64,000 nt of DNA from Xenopus tropicalis (lineage: Eukaryota; Chordata; Amphibia; Anura; Pipidae). Of the stretch, positions 23,350 to 34,161 are shown in pieces. The notes under the pieces are model-generated. The model worked only from the letters and a program-made list of their open reading frames with translations. It was not told the DNA's origin and did no database searches. Positions within the stretch are counted from its first letter, which is position 1, and the number at the start of each line of letters is the position of its first letter. The stretch lies in contig NC_030683.2 of assembly GCF_000004195.4 (NCBI RefSeq), positions 5,775,815-5,839,814 of the forward strand, read 5' to 3'. A program made the translations under genes and the position numbers.

Positions 23350-24356
23350 TTAAGGTGCCCATACACCTTCAGATCCGCTCACTCGCTTGGGTGGGCGATA
23401 TCGGGAGAATGAAAGCTAATTCAATCGCTTGGCCCTGGGGCCAAATGATCGAATTATAACGACGGGTATAGGCAAAGTCGGTCCGGGGACAACGAGCAGA
23501 TGCAGTCCCCGATAAGACTAGATTTTTAAACCTGTCCAATCGAGATCTGGGCGATTTCCCATTGGTAGTGCTCATACAAGAGAACCCATATCTGCAGCTA
23601 GAATCGGCCCATGTATGGGGACCTTATGTCTTAGAGATAATGATTGGGGGTTTTGACTAAAGGTCCCCATACACGGGCCGATTGTAGCTGCCGATATCAG
23701 TCCCTTAGACCGATTTGGCAGCTTATCGGCCCGTGTATGGGCACTAACGACAGGCCTGTCCAACCCATATCTGGCCTGAAATCGGGCAGATCTTGATCAG
23801 GCAGGTTATAAAATCTAGTCGGACTTTTCCTATACCCGTCGTTATAATTCGATCGTTTGGCCCCAGGGCCAAACGATCGAATTAGCCTGGATTCTCCCCA
23901 TATCCCCCACCCGTAGGTGGGGGATATCGGGACAAGATCCACTCGCTTGGCGACATCACCAAGCGAGCAGATCTGAAGGTGTAAGGGGACCTTTAAGCTG
24001 GCCAAACACGGGCCGATTGTAGCTGCCAATATTGGTCCCTTAGACCGATTTGGGCGATTTTTGGGCTGTGTATGGGCACTACCGACGGGCCTGCCCAACC
24101 AATATCTGGCCTGAAATCGGGCAGGTATCGATCCGGCAGGATAAACAATTCAGTCGGATCAGGGACCGTATCGGCTCGTTGATGCGGTCCCCAAACCGAC
24201 TGTGCCTATTACCAGCATTATAATTCGATCGTTTGGCCCCAGGGGCAAACGACCGAATTAGACTAAATTCACCCTAAATCGCCCACCCGTAGGTTGGGAT
24301 ATCGAGAGAAGACCTCGCCAAGTGAGCGGATCTCAGCGTTTATGGCCACCTTTAGA
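23350..24356. mobile_element. Cluster of TTAA-bounded palindromic MITEs (Kolobok-like)
   Basis: Starts TTAAGGTGCCCATACACC and ends near GGCCACCTTTAG. Two head-to-tail copies start near 23661 and 23997 (CACGGGCCGATTGTAGCTGC in both) after a partial inverted copy. Shared phrases are CCTGAAATCGGGCAG, GGCTCGTTGATGCGGTCCCC and TTCGATCGTTTGGCCCCAGG. Related copies lie at 49.9, 56.4 and 57.8 kb. TTAA at the boundary and ACC-TTTAA-type ends fit T2/Kolobok; no transposase is present. Confidence 0.75.
23846..23883. repeat. Near-perfect 38-bp palindrome
   Basis: AATTCGATCGTTTGGCCC and its complement GGGCCAAACGATCGAATT flank a two-base centre, giving arms of 18 bp. It belongs to the palindromic TTAA element; degraded versions lie near 23420-23460, 24215-24260 and 56535-56575. 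It would form a stable hairpin. Confidence 0.9.
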
Positions 24357-24549
24357 CTAATAAATGGCAGAAAAATTCTCGGGATAGGTGTTTATAAAAT
24401 AGTTTAAAAAGGAAATAGATAAAATAGGAAAACTATACCCCCAAACAGTGTAGGTCCCCATAAAACAAATATATTGCAGAAACAGCTCATATCACTTTAA
24501 TAAACCATTGTCATATAAATATACTTTTTAATAGTATGTGCTATTGGGT

Positions 24550-24739
24550 AATGAATGGGCAGAGTTCTGCCTTTTGCTCCCACACTACTTCCTGTTACAG
24601 TTAGAGCTGCATCACTTCCTGTCAGCTGATCTCTGAGGGAGCACACAGCCCAGCACTAAATGGCGGCTCAAGGGAAAGGCTGTAAAAGGGCAATATTTAC
24701 TGATATATATATTCCAGTTTGGGGAGATTCTTTAATAGG
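24550..24739 (+). repeat. 190-bp dispersed repeat A, copy 1
   Basis: AATGAATGGGCAGAGTTCTG through GGGGAGATTCTTTAATAGG is repeated at 34946-35135 with only a few differences. It is a dispersed repeat of unknown class with no coding frame. Confidence 0.85.
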
Positions 24740-24894
24740 TCACTTAATATGATATAAACTGTCGGTTATGTATTCATTCTGGGGGGATAGGGGCAAATGC
24801 GGAATTTCGGAGTAAATACCCGACTTCGCTCATCGTTGAAAGATTTACCCCCAATGTGGATTTATGCCAGCGCAGCCAGTAAAACATCAAAGGC

Positions 24895-24926
<32 letters not shown>

Positions 24927-25770
24927 AGAATAAAAGGAAATTGGTCATAAATACTAAGATTTATGGGACTGGAAATTAGAATTCCTGTGTTTCAGAGCAT
25001 TCTGGATCATGGGTTTCCAGATAATAGATCTTATATCTATATATGTAACTGGTCATCGGCTGAAGGTGTAAAAGTGGTACCTAAGGAAGGGGGGGGGGGG
25101 TGCAGGTAGGGTTCCCAACTAAAATACTGACTTATTAGCACAGTCATTATTTTTACTATTTTTATGAACTACTACTACTGGGCCCCACAGCAATATCATT
25201 GGGCCCCTAAACTTCCGTAACTTCAAGCAATGACAGCACAGAGCAGGGGCAGGTAGGTGGGAAGGGGTTAAACTTAGGGCAAACCCCACTGACCCCCAAT
25301 AAACTGACTGAATTATTAGCACATTAATCAATGGAACTCTTTATATGAACTGCTTATTATAGAGTAACATCAGCTGTTTATATTGCACAAGGGGTGTGGC
25401 CAATATTTTGGGGTGGGGAAGGGCAATTCAACACCTAACTGATTGTACCCCCATTACCCCACACCCTGCAATGACCGAGAGAGCGCCACTTCAATAACAG
25501 CACTCTAACTGCTAACTGTGAGCTGTCTAGTGGATACACTATGCCTTCATGGCCACGCGTTTCATACCAAAAATACAAATAGTGTCAATTACTAGAAATG
25601 GGTTAGAAATGCGCTGGGTTGTGATACCCTATGTATTCTAATTACGATGACTGGAGGTTAGAATTCAGGGTCTCGCTGGGAATTGTAGGGCAGAGACACA
25701 CAGTAAGGATTCCTGCTATAGGTGTCTGAGGCAGGGGAGCTGGGTCACTGTGTGTAGGCGGGTTTACACA
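24740..25770. other. Non-coding; (TTA)n run and MITE end fragment
   Basis: A (TTA)n run lies at about 24896-24925. 24940-25045 (GCATTCTGGATCATGGGTTT, CAGATAATAGATCTTATA) resembles one half of the CAGGTATGGGA MITE in decayed form. G-run near 25090. No gene seen. Confidence 0.5.
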
Positions 25771-26160
25771 GGCGGAACGCTTGCTCAGAACAATGTGTTG
25801 AAACCTCTCAGCTGTTATCTTCTCTCCTCTTTCTTCAGCTTTTTATCACATTTTCGATGTCTCTGACACCGCAGCAGCCGCAGATCGGTCTGGTTCTGGC
25901 TCCACGTCGGGGGTGTGAATGTACCTGCGCCGCGCTGTCGACAACTGTCTGCTTCAATTTAAAGTGTAGGGTCGGCTTTGCCTTAAATAAACCGTCGGTC
26001 ATTTTGTCACATTTCCACACGCGGCGGACGATTGGCAGCGCATTTTACTGCAAACGCTTCACTTACAGCGCAAGTCTGCTGCATGAAACCATGCGCCGGG
26101 GCTCAAGGGCGCATTTTATAGGCATTAATGGAAGGGCTGCTGCATTCTGGCAGTGATGGG
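25771..26160. other. CpG-containing repeat-poor island
   Basis: 25850-26150 is rich in CpG (GCCGCGCTGTCGAC near 25931, ACACGCGGCGGACG near 26017) and free of repeats I know. A 99-codon frame on the plus strand and a 61-codon frame on the minus strand overlap; neither is recognised. Candidate regulatory island by composition only. Confidence 0.35.
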
Positions 26161-26214
26161 GTTACGGGAAACTGGCCAATATCCATGTTTCCTAAAAGAA
26201 GGGGAAAAGTGAAG

Positions 26215-27214
26215 TACAGGTATAGGACCCGTTATCCAGAATGCACGGGACCAATGGTATTCCGGATAAGGGTTGTTCCGTAATTTGGATCTCCATACCT
26301 TAAGTCTTCTAAAGAATCAATTAAACATTAAACCCAATAGGACTGTTCTGCCCCCAATAAGGGGTAATTATATCTTAGTTGGGATCAAGTACAGGTACTG
26401 TTTTATTATTACAGAGAAAAGGGAATCATTTAACCATGAAATAAACCCAATAGGGCTGTTCTGCCCCAATAAGGGGTAATTATATCTTAGTTGGGATCAA
26501 GTACAGGTACTGTTTTATTATTACAGAGAAAAGGGAATCATTTAACCATTAAATAAACCCAATAGGGCTGTTCTGCCCCCAATAAGGGGTAATTATATCT
26601 TAGTTGGGATCAAGTACAGGTACTGTTTTATTATTACAGAGAAAAGGGAATCATTTAACCATTAAATAAACCCAATAGGGCTGTTCTGCCCCCAATAAGG
26701 GGTAATTATATCTTAGTTGGGATCAAGTACAGGTACTGTTTTATTATTACAGAGAAAAGGGAATCATTTAACCATTAAATAAACCCAATAGGGCTGTTCT
26801 GCCCCAATAAGGGGTAATTATATCTTAGTTGGGATCAAGTACAGGTACTGTTTTATTATTACAGAGAAAAGGGAATCATTTAACCATTAAATAAACCCAA
26901 TAGGGCTGTTCTGCCCCAATAAGGGGTAATTATATCTTAGTTGGGATCAAGTACAGGTACTGTTTTATTATTACAGAGAAAAGGGAATCATTTAACCATT
27001 AAATAAACCCAATAGGGCTGTTCTGCCCCCAATAAGGGGTAATTATATCTTAGTTGGGATCAAGTACAGGTACTGTTTTATTATTACAGAGAAAATGGAA
27101 ATCAGTTTTAAAATTCTGAATTATTTGATAAAATAGAGTCTATGGGAGACGGGCTTTCCGTAATTCAGAGCTTTATGGATAACGGGTTTCCGGATAAGGG
27201 ATCCCATACCTGTA
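26215..27214 (+). mobile_element. CAGGTATGGGA MITE, copy 4, complete, with 112-bp array
   Basis: Left end TACAGGTATAGGACCC and right end GGATCCCATACCTGTA are both present, and TA flanks both sides. The array occupies about 26337-27100 with nearly seven clean 112-bp units. Unit sequence is almost identical to that at 0.5, 17.4, 32.3 and 47.3 kb. This is the best reference copy of the element in the window. Confidence 0.92.
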
Positions 27215-27224
27215 ATTAAAAAAA

Positions 27225-27710
27225 AATACAATTATTAAAAAATGAAGACCAATCACAAATCGTCCCTCTACATCATACTAAAAGTTAACTCAAAGGTGAA
27301 CATCCCCTTTACAACTTCTACTGAGTCTTAAAGATGTCGGTCAACTAGTATGATGTAGGTAGACAATTTGCGATTGGTCTTCGTTTTTTAACAATTGTAG
27401 TTTTTTTTTTTACTTTTTGTTCAGCAGCCCTGCAGTTTGGAGTTTTAGCAGGCATCTGGTTGCTAGGGTTTGAAAGGCAGTGGTTTGAATAAGAGACTGG
27501 TATATGAATAGGGGAGGGGCTGAATAGAGAGATAAGTAATAAAAAGTAACAATAACAATAAAACTGGGGCCTCACAGAGCAATAGGGTTTGGCTGCCGGG
27601 GTCAGTGACCCCCATTTGAAAGCTGTAAGGAGTTAGAAGAGGCAAATAATTCAAAAACGATAAGAAAATGAATGCTGAAGACCAATTGAAAAGTTGTTTA
27701 ACCATAACCG
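27225..27710. mobile_element. T2-like MITE, two partial copies
   Basis: 27235-27320 reads AATGAAGACCAATCACAAAT to CAAAGGTGAACATCCCCTTT, an end fragment. A second copy runs 27350-27710 with TTTGCGATTGGTCTTCG, CTGGTTGCTAGGG, GTTTGGCTGCCGGGGTCAG and AGACCAATTGAAAAGTTG. It is the element that forms the trimer at 12.3 kb. Confidence 0.8.
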
Positions 27711-28096
27711 TCCCTCTAACACAAGCGGTGTGTGTGTGACAAAGGGCGTTTCTATGATTATAAAGGGAACAAATGATATTCAGCCTCCAATTGATCTCAT
27801 TACGCCGCTCACAGGCTCCGTCCCACCTCCCCAAATGCTCCTCTCCTGAGGGACTACAAGCCAAACACAATGATAAGTCTGGGGAAACACAATCCTCCAA
27901 TTAGGAGCCCGACATACACCTACCGGGCCCCGGGCTGTTTGCTGAGCAGCACAATGATTCTGTTAGCTCTTCCCTCATTGGGCGGCACAATACTAACCTG
28001 CTAATTACTAGTCATTGTACTCGTTACTGCTATTGAGAGTCAAATGTGCGGCTAATTCCCTGGCAATTGTGAACGTTGAGCATTTAAATATATAGA
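27711..28096. other. Repeat-poor island, candidate conserved non-coding element
   Basis: Unique-looking sequence with AT cores (CTCCAATTGATCTCATTACG near 27786, CTAATTACTAGTCATTG at 28001, GCATTTAAATATAT near 28080). A minus-strand frame of 145 codons crosses from the neighbouring repeat into this island and is therefore not a credible gene. Confidence 0.4.
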
Positions 28097-29216
28097 ATAA
28101 TGCACCCTCTGTCATGTATTATAAGGGATAATGTACCCCCTACTGTAAATGATAAGGATATTAGCAGTCACTGAGGGGTTCTGTGCCCCCCATATAAAGG
28201 CACAAGGCTGCAGGCTGAGTTATACAGGGAACTCTGAGTATCACTCATGTATTATAAGGGATAATGTACCCCCTACTGTAAATGATAAGGATATTAGCAG
28301 TCACTGAGGGGTCCTGTGCCCATATAAAGGCACAAAGCTGCAGGCTGAGTTATACAGGGAACTCTGAGTATCACTCATGTATTATAAGGGATAATGTACC
28401 CCCTACTGTAAATGATAAGGATATTAGCAGTCACTGAGGGGTTCTGTGCCCATATAAAGGCACAAGGCTGCAGGCTGAGTTATACAGGGAACTCTGAGTA
28501 TCACTCATGTATTATAAGGGATAATGTACCCCCTACTGTAAATGATAAGGATATTAGCAGTCACTGAGGGGTTCTGTACCCCCATATAAAGGCACAAGGC
28601 TGCAGGCTGAGTTATACAGGGAACTCTGAGTATCACTCATGTATTATAAGGGATACTGTACCCCCTACTGTAAATGATAAGGATATTAGCAGTCACTGAG
28701 GGGCTCTGTGCCCCCCATATAAAGGCACAAGGCTGCAGGCTGAGTTATACAGGGAACTCTGAGTATCACTCATGTATTATAAGGGATAATGTACCCCCTA
28801 CTGTAAATGATAAGGATATTAGCAGTCACTGAGGGGTTCTGTGCCCCCCATATAAAGGCACAAGGCTGCAGGCTGAGTTATACAGGGAACTCTGAATATC
28901 ACTCATGTATTATAAGGGATAATGTACCCCCTACTGTAAATGATAAGGATATTAGCAGTCACTGAGGGGTTCTGTGCCCCCCATATAAAGGCACAAGGCT
29001 GCAGGCTGAGTTATACAGGGAACTCTGAGTATCACTCATGTATTATAAGGGATAATGTACCCCCTACTGTAAATGATAAGGATATTAGCAGTCACTGAGG
29101 GGTTCTGAGCCCATATAAAGGCACAAGGCTGCAGGCTGAGTTATACAGGGAACTCTGAATATCACTCATGTATTATAAGGGATAATGTACCCCCTACTGT
29201 AAATCATAAGGATATT
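28097..29216 (+). repeat. 130-133-bp tandem array, about 8.4 units
   Basis: CATGTATTATAAGGGATAAT starts at 28113, 28246, 28376, 28506, 28638, 28771, 28904, 29037 and 29167. Units alternate between 130 and 133 bp through CCC/CCCCCC length differences before ATATAAAGGCACAAG. A diverged single copy lies at about 31850-31950. Confidence 0.95.
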
Positions 29217-29580
29217 ACATTTTACATTGTATCCCAAACATAATACATTATATATAATGCTTATATACAGGCAGAGAAACAGACCCCCTGCATAGGCCCA
29301 GGTGCAGACACAGTGGAAACCTGTAAGTTTGCATTTCGGTGCCAAAATCTGCTCCATGTCTCTGCACCCAGAGTCACTGCAACAACAGGGAGGAGCTTCC
29401 CCCCCAGTGGGAGAGTTGCAGTCCAACAACACCTGAAAAGCCAGTGTGTGTGAACACCCAGGATGTACATACTGAACATATCTAGCAATTGTTACAGAAT
29501 ATAATATGTCTCCTGTTTCTACTGTTATCTACATCTCCCCCCCCCTCAGACACTGAGTCCCCCCCTCTCTGCCCAAACCC
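29217..29580. other. Non-coding, old repeat fragments
   Basis: TTGCAGTCCAACAACACCTG near 29413 is a phrase shared with 59363 and typical of a dispersed repeat end. C-run near 29537. No gene seen. Confidence 0.4.
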
Positions 29581-30115
29581 CATCCCTAAAGGCAAAAAAC
29601 AATATTGTTCCCCCCAATCCGTGGCCTGAACTGAGCGCCTTGTGTTCCATTTCCAAGGGAAAGAGATCTCGTTTGTGGCCGCAACATCTGTTTAACGTGA
29701 TTGACAAGGATCCAATTGTGTCTTCTTTTCATGCGTCCGGCGCGGGTAGAATGGGCCCCGGCAATTGTGCCGTGTAACCGCGCTGCTAAGTGCCTTGTTA
29801 GTTCTGTGGGGTCAGCGCTACCCCTCCGTCATTATCCACACTGCGCGTTTCGCACAACGAAGAGTTCACAGACTGATACCTGACACTCCAGGCTTTACTC
29901 TCTGCTTCGTGTGTAATTGGACTTGGCAGGTTAAGTGTACAAACAAGCAAAGGAGCTGTCTGAATAAAGAGACAACCGGGACGCTCTCGTCCCCAGCAAT
30001 TGTGACATCTTCTGACTTCCTGAAGTGACTTCTAGCTTCCTTAGCGGGATAACCCCACATACAAATTGTAGCTTTATGATACTAGTTGTAGTATAGTTGC
30101 ATATGTGTATATATA
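29581..30115. other. Repeat-poor island before the Tc1 element
   Basis: 29690-30060 holds CpG-bearing, unrecognised sequence with overlapping small frames on both strands. It ends in a TA-rich stretch (30095-30117) into which the Tc1-like element inserted. Confidence 0.35.
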
Positions 30116-30117
30116 TA

Positions 30118-30325
30118 CAGTGGAGGAAATAATGATTTGACCCCTCACTGATTTTGTAAGTTTGTCCAATGACAAAGAAATGAAAAGTCTCAGAACAGTA
30201 TCATTTCAATGGTAGGTTTAACAGTGGCAGATAGCACATCAAAAGGAAAATGGAAAAAATAACTTGAAATAAAAGATAGCAACTGATTTGCATTTCATTG
30301 AGTGAAATACGTTTTTGAACCCTCT
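30118..30325 (+). repeat. Left terminal inverted repeat of the Tc1-like element
   Basis: Matches the right end in inverse, except for a missing ATTTT in GGTTTAACAGTGGCAG and four substitutions. Transposase-binding direct repeats are expected near the outer and inner ends of such long inverted repeats, but I did not locate them with confidence. Confidence 0.92.
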
Positions 30326-30338
30326 AACAAAAAAAGAC

Positions 30339-31353
30339 TTAATACTTAGTGGAAAACCCCTTGTTTGCAAGCACAGAGGCCAAACGTTTCTTGTAATTGA
30401 TGAGCAAGTTTGCGCACATTTTAGGAGGAATGTTGGTCCCACTCCTCTTTGCAGATCATCTCTAAATCCCTAAGGTTTCTGTCTCTGTGCAACTCTGAGC
30501 TTGAGCTCCCTCCATAGGTTTTCTATTGGATTAAGGTCCGGAGACTGACTAGGCCACTCCATGACCTTAATGTGCTTCTTCTTGAGCCACTCCTTTGTTG
30601 CCTTTGCTGTATGTTTTGGGTCATTGTCGTGCTGGAACACCCATCCACCACCCATTTTCAGTTTCCTGGCAGAGGGAATGAGGTTGTCGTTCAGGATTTC
30701 ACGATACATGGCTCCGTCCATTTTCCCGTTAATGCGAATAAGTTGTCCTGTGCCCTTAGCAGAAAAACACCCCCAAAGCAAAATGTTTCCACCCCCATGC
30801 TTGACGGTGGGGACGGTGTTTTGGGGGTCATAGGCAGCATTTTTCTTCCTCCAAACACAGCGAGTTGAGTTAATGCCAAAGAGCTCTATTTTGGTCTCAT
30901 CAGACCACAGCACCTTCTCCCAGTCACTCACAGAATCATTCAGGTGTTCATTGGCAAACTTCAGGCCTGCACATGTGCCTTCTTGAGCAGGGGGACCTTG
31001 CGAGCCCTGCAGGATTTTAATCCATTGCGGTGTAATGTGTTTCCAATGGTTTTCTTGGTGACTGTGGTCCCTGCTAATTTGAGGTCATTAACTAACTCCT
31101 CCCGTGTAGTTCTAGGATGCTTTTTCACCTTTCTCAGAATCATTGACACCCCACGAGGTGAGATCTTGCGTGGAGCCCCAGAGCGAGGTCGATTGATGGT
31201 CATTTTGTGCTCCTTCCATTTTCGAACAATCGCACCAACAGTTGTCACCTTCTCTCCCAGCTTCTTGCTAATGGTTTTGTAGCCCATTCCAGCCTTGTGC
31301 AGGTCTACAATTTTGTCTCTGACATCCTTGGACAGCTCTTTGGTCTTTCCCAT
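30339..31353 (-). pseudogene. Tc1-like transposase, three frameshifts
   Basis: A Tc1 transposase cuts and pastes its element at TA sites. The N-terminal 130 codons (31353-30961) begin [20 protein letters not shown], a helix-turn-helix of the paired type, then an RPRSGAPRK basic segment and a second helix-turn-helix to about residue 115. The catalytic part (30931-30470 and just upstream) shows the first aspartate in WSDETK, the second in QHDNDPKHT and the glutamate in NPIENLW; 34 residues separate the last two, the DD34E spacing. Frame breaks lie near 30961-30970 (after HVQA; about one base missing), near 30473-30480 (after QRQK) and near 30428-30436 (after EEWDQ). The remaining reading ends in FSTKY and a stop at 30339. 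Total length fits the usual 340 or so residues. The start is the ATG at 31353 because the family begins MGKT(K). Confidence 0.95.
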
Positions 31354-31507
31354 GTTGGAGAGTTTGGAGTCTGCTTGATTGATTGATTCTGTGGACAGGT
31401 GTCTTTTATACAGGTGACTAGTTAAGACAGGTGTCCTTAATGAGGTTGACTAATTGAGTAGAAGTGTCTAACCACTCTGTGGGAGCCAGAACTCTTAATG
31501 GTTGGTA

Positions 31508-31718
31508 GGGGTTCAAAAACTTATTTCACTCAATGAAATGCAAATCAGTTGCTATCTTTTATTTAAAGTTATTTTTTCGATTTTCCTTTTGATGTGCTAT
31601 CTGCCACTGTTAAAATAAACCTACCATTGAAATGATACTGTTCTGAGACTTTTCATTTCTTTGTCATTGGACAAACTTACAAAATCAGTGAGGGGTCAAA
31701 TAATTATTTCCTCCACTG
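31508..31718 (-). repeat. Right terminal inverted repeat of the Tc1-like element
   Basis: Reads GTTCAAAAACTTATTTCACT inward to CCTCCACTG at the outer end. It is the fuller of the two inverted repeats. Confidence 0.92.
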
Positions 31719-31720
31719 TA

Positions 31721-32282
31721 TAATATACGGTTGGATCATTTCCCTATGGGATTAAACTGGAAATTATATCCTTATAAACGGTGCTTAGTGATGTCATTGG
31801 TTATAATTGGAGCTTAGTGATGTCATTTGTTACATGACTCACTAAAACATGTATATTATAATAAATAAAGTACCCCCTGTTGTAAAATACGAGGATATTA
31901 GAAGTCACCTCGGACCTGTAAAAACGCACAAGGGTATAGTACAGAAGGTATATGGTATGGGTGTATTTAAAAGCCTTATTATAATTACACCCATTCTTGG
32001 ACCCATTAACTGACCCAACTTGTATCCTTATCAGCAACCACCTTTAAACAGGAAGTGCACACTGGAAGTGACATCATCAGAAGGGGGCGAGGGTAGAAAA
32101 AATGTTTTCAAAAACTGATAATATAATATAAAATAAGGAAAAATAGTTAAGACCCACGACCCACAGACCTGCATCTATAGCCACATCTGGAAATCCTACC
32201 CACAACCCAGAGTACTTCTGACTCCTCCCCACGTATGTACGCATACCCAATAAATGTGCGGAACCGCCGCACGTCCACCAGA
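31721..32282. other. Non-coding; diverged relative of the 28-kb repeat unit
   Basis: 31845-31950 contains CATGTATATTATAATAAATAA, GTACCCCCTGTTGTAAAATA, GGATATTAGAAGTCACC and ACGCACAAGGGTATAG, recognisably the same sequence as the 131-bp unit of the 28.1-29.2 kb array but single-copy and decayed. The remainder shows nothing. Confidence 0.6.
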
Positions 32283-33497
32283 ACAATCCTATTGGGTTTA
32301 TTTCATGGTTAAATGATTCCCTTTTCTCTGTAATAATAAAACAGTACCTGTACTTGATCCCAACTAAGATATAATTACCCCTTATTGGGGGCAGAACAGC
32401 CCTATTGGGTTTATTTCATGGTTAAATGATTCCCTTTTCTCTGTAATAATAAAACAGTACCTGTACTTGATCCCAACTAAGATATAATTACCCCTTATTG
32501 GGGGCAGAACAGCCCTATTGGGTTTATTTAATGGTTAAATGATTCCCTTTTCTCTGTAATAATAAAACAGTACCTTGTACTTGATCCCAACTAAGATATA
32601 ATTACCCCTTATTGGGGCAGAACAGCCCTATTGGGTTTATTTAATGGTTAAATGATTCCCTTTTCTCTGTAATAATAAAACAGTACCTTGTACTTGATCC
32701 CAACTAAGATATAATTACCCCTTATTGGGGCAGAACAGCCCTATTGGGTTTATTTAATGGTTAAATGATTCCCTTTTCTCTGTAATAATAAAACAGTACC
32801 TGTACTTGATCCCAACTAAGATATAATTACCCCTTATTGGGGCAGAACAGCCCTATTGGGTTTATTTCATGGTTAAATGATTCCCTTTTCTCTGTAATAA
32901 TAAAACAGTACCTGTACTTGATCCCAACTAAGATATAATTACCCCTTATTGGGGGCAGAACAGTCCTATTGGGTTTATTTCATGGTTAAATGATTCCCTT
33001 TTCTCTGTAATAATAAAACAGTACCTGTACTTGATCCCAACTAAGATATAATTACCCCTTATTGGGGGCAGAACAGCCCTATTGGGTTTATTTAATGGTT
33101 AAATGATTCCCTTTTCTCTGTAATAATAAAACAGTACCTTGTACTTGATCCCAACTAAGATATAATTACCCCTTATTGGGGCAGAACAGTCCTATTGGGT
33201 TTATTTCATGGTTAAATGATTCCCTTTTCTCTGTAATAATAAAACAGTACCTGTACTTGATCCCAACTAAGATATAATTACCCCTTATTGGGGGCAGAAC
33301 AGCCCTATTGGGTTTATTTAATGGTTAAATGATTCCCTTTTCGCTGTAATAATAAAACAGTACCTGTACTTGATCCCAACTAAGATATAATTACCCCTTA
33401 TTGGGGGCAGAACAGCCCTATTGGGTTTATTTCATGGTTAAATGATTCCCTTTTCTCTGTAATAATAAAACAGTACCTGTACTTGATCCCAACTAAT
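32283..33497 (-). repeat. 112-bp MITE-derived array, both MITE ends missing (about 10.8 units)
   Basis: The reverse-oriented 112-bp unit repeats from CCTATTGGGTTTATTTCATGG to CCCAACTAATATATAGT. Neither terminal inverted repeat of the CAGGTATGGGA MITE is present, so the array now stands alone. Units with TTTCATGG and TTTAATGG are interspersed. The units are almost indistinguishable from those at the other five loci. Confidence 0.93.
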
Positions 33498-34153
33498 ATA
33501 TAGTATTTCCCATTATAGATTTGGCTCCGGCCTCGGCTCGGCTGCTGTTTCCCAGCGAAACCAGACAAATATTTGGTGCTGTTTGTATCTGTGATGGTGT
33601 TTAGGGCGCATTGTGGGGGCTCTTTGTGCGGCACCACGAGTCCTTGCCAAGGGGACAGATGCTCCGGCTGTTGTTAGTAGAGCTTAGAGCTGAGACGCAG
33701 CCTCCCGGGGGCCCCGCGGAACTTCACACTGCAGCCCCACAAGCCTTGGTCAAGGAGAAAACAGCTGAGGAGAAGAAGAAGCTCATTATACAATCAAATA
33801 GTCCCATTTCCGCGGCATTAACTCTTGGTGTCCCTGTTTGTCCGGGCGATTTACCCGCCGCTCTCGGCGTAATCGCACCATTGTGGTGCCACAAATTGGC
33901 CTCTCTCTCCGGCATGAGAAGAAAGGACTCGTTAATAGGATGTTTTTATGGATAAGCTCATTTAGGAACAGGCCGCTTAATAGGATGTTGTGACAAAGGC
34001 CTCCGTCCCTACGCAATTTGTTTGTTTCAATGGGAGGAAGATGGAGATTGCGTCAGATTTGCTCCTCTGAAATCTCCCAAATTCCTGATTTCTCAGAATT
34101 TATCTTGATTTTTATTTGGGAATTCTCGTTGCACAATTCACTGTTATGTTCCC
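33498..34153. other. Repeat-poor island, candidate conserved non-coding element
   Basis: About 650 bases of unique-looking, CpG-bearing sequence, with AGACAAATATTTGGTGC near 33563, GGACTCGTTAATAGGATG near 33926 and GCCGCTTAATAGGATG near 33972, the last two sharing TTAATAGGATGTT. A 114-codon plus-strand frame (33611-33955) matches no family I know and is overlapped by minus-strand frames. Confidence 0.4.
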
Positions 34154-34161
34154 TTCCTGAC

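Larger units (their letters stand above)
30118..31718 (-). mobile_element. Tc1-like DNA transposon, 1601 bp, both ends intact
   Basis: The element starts CAGTGGAGGAAATAATGATT and ends with the inverse, AATTATTTCCTCCACTG, and is flanked by TA on both sides (30116-30117 and 31719-31720), the Tc1/mariner target. The inverted repeats are about 205-210 bp long. By my hand alignment they differ at about four positions plus a five-base gap, so the insertion is fairly young. The single gene between them is frameshifted, so the copy is not autonomous but might still be mobilised in trans. Several Tc1-like lineages are known in Xenopus; I cannot assign which one this is. Confidence 0.96.

Noticed and set aside
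27463..27900. 145-codon minus-strand frame
   Set aside because: Runs from a unique island into the T2-like MITE; no domain or exon signal.
33611..33955. 114-codon plus-strand frame in a repeat-poor island
   Set aside because: No recognisable family, overlapped by minus-strand frames, and no splice-site pair I can support. Kept as possible regulatory sequence.
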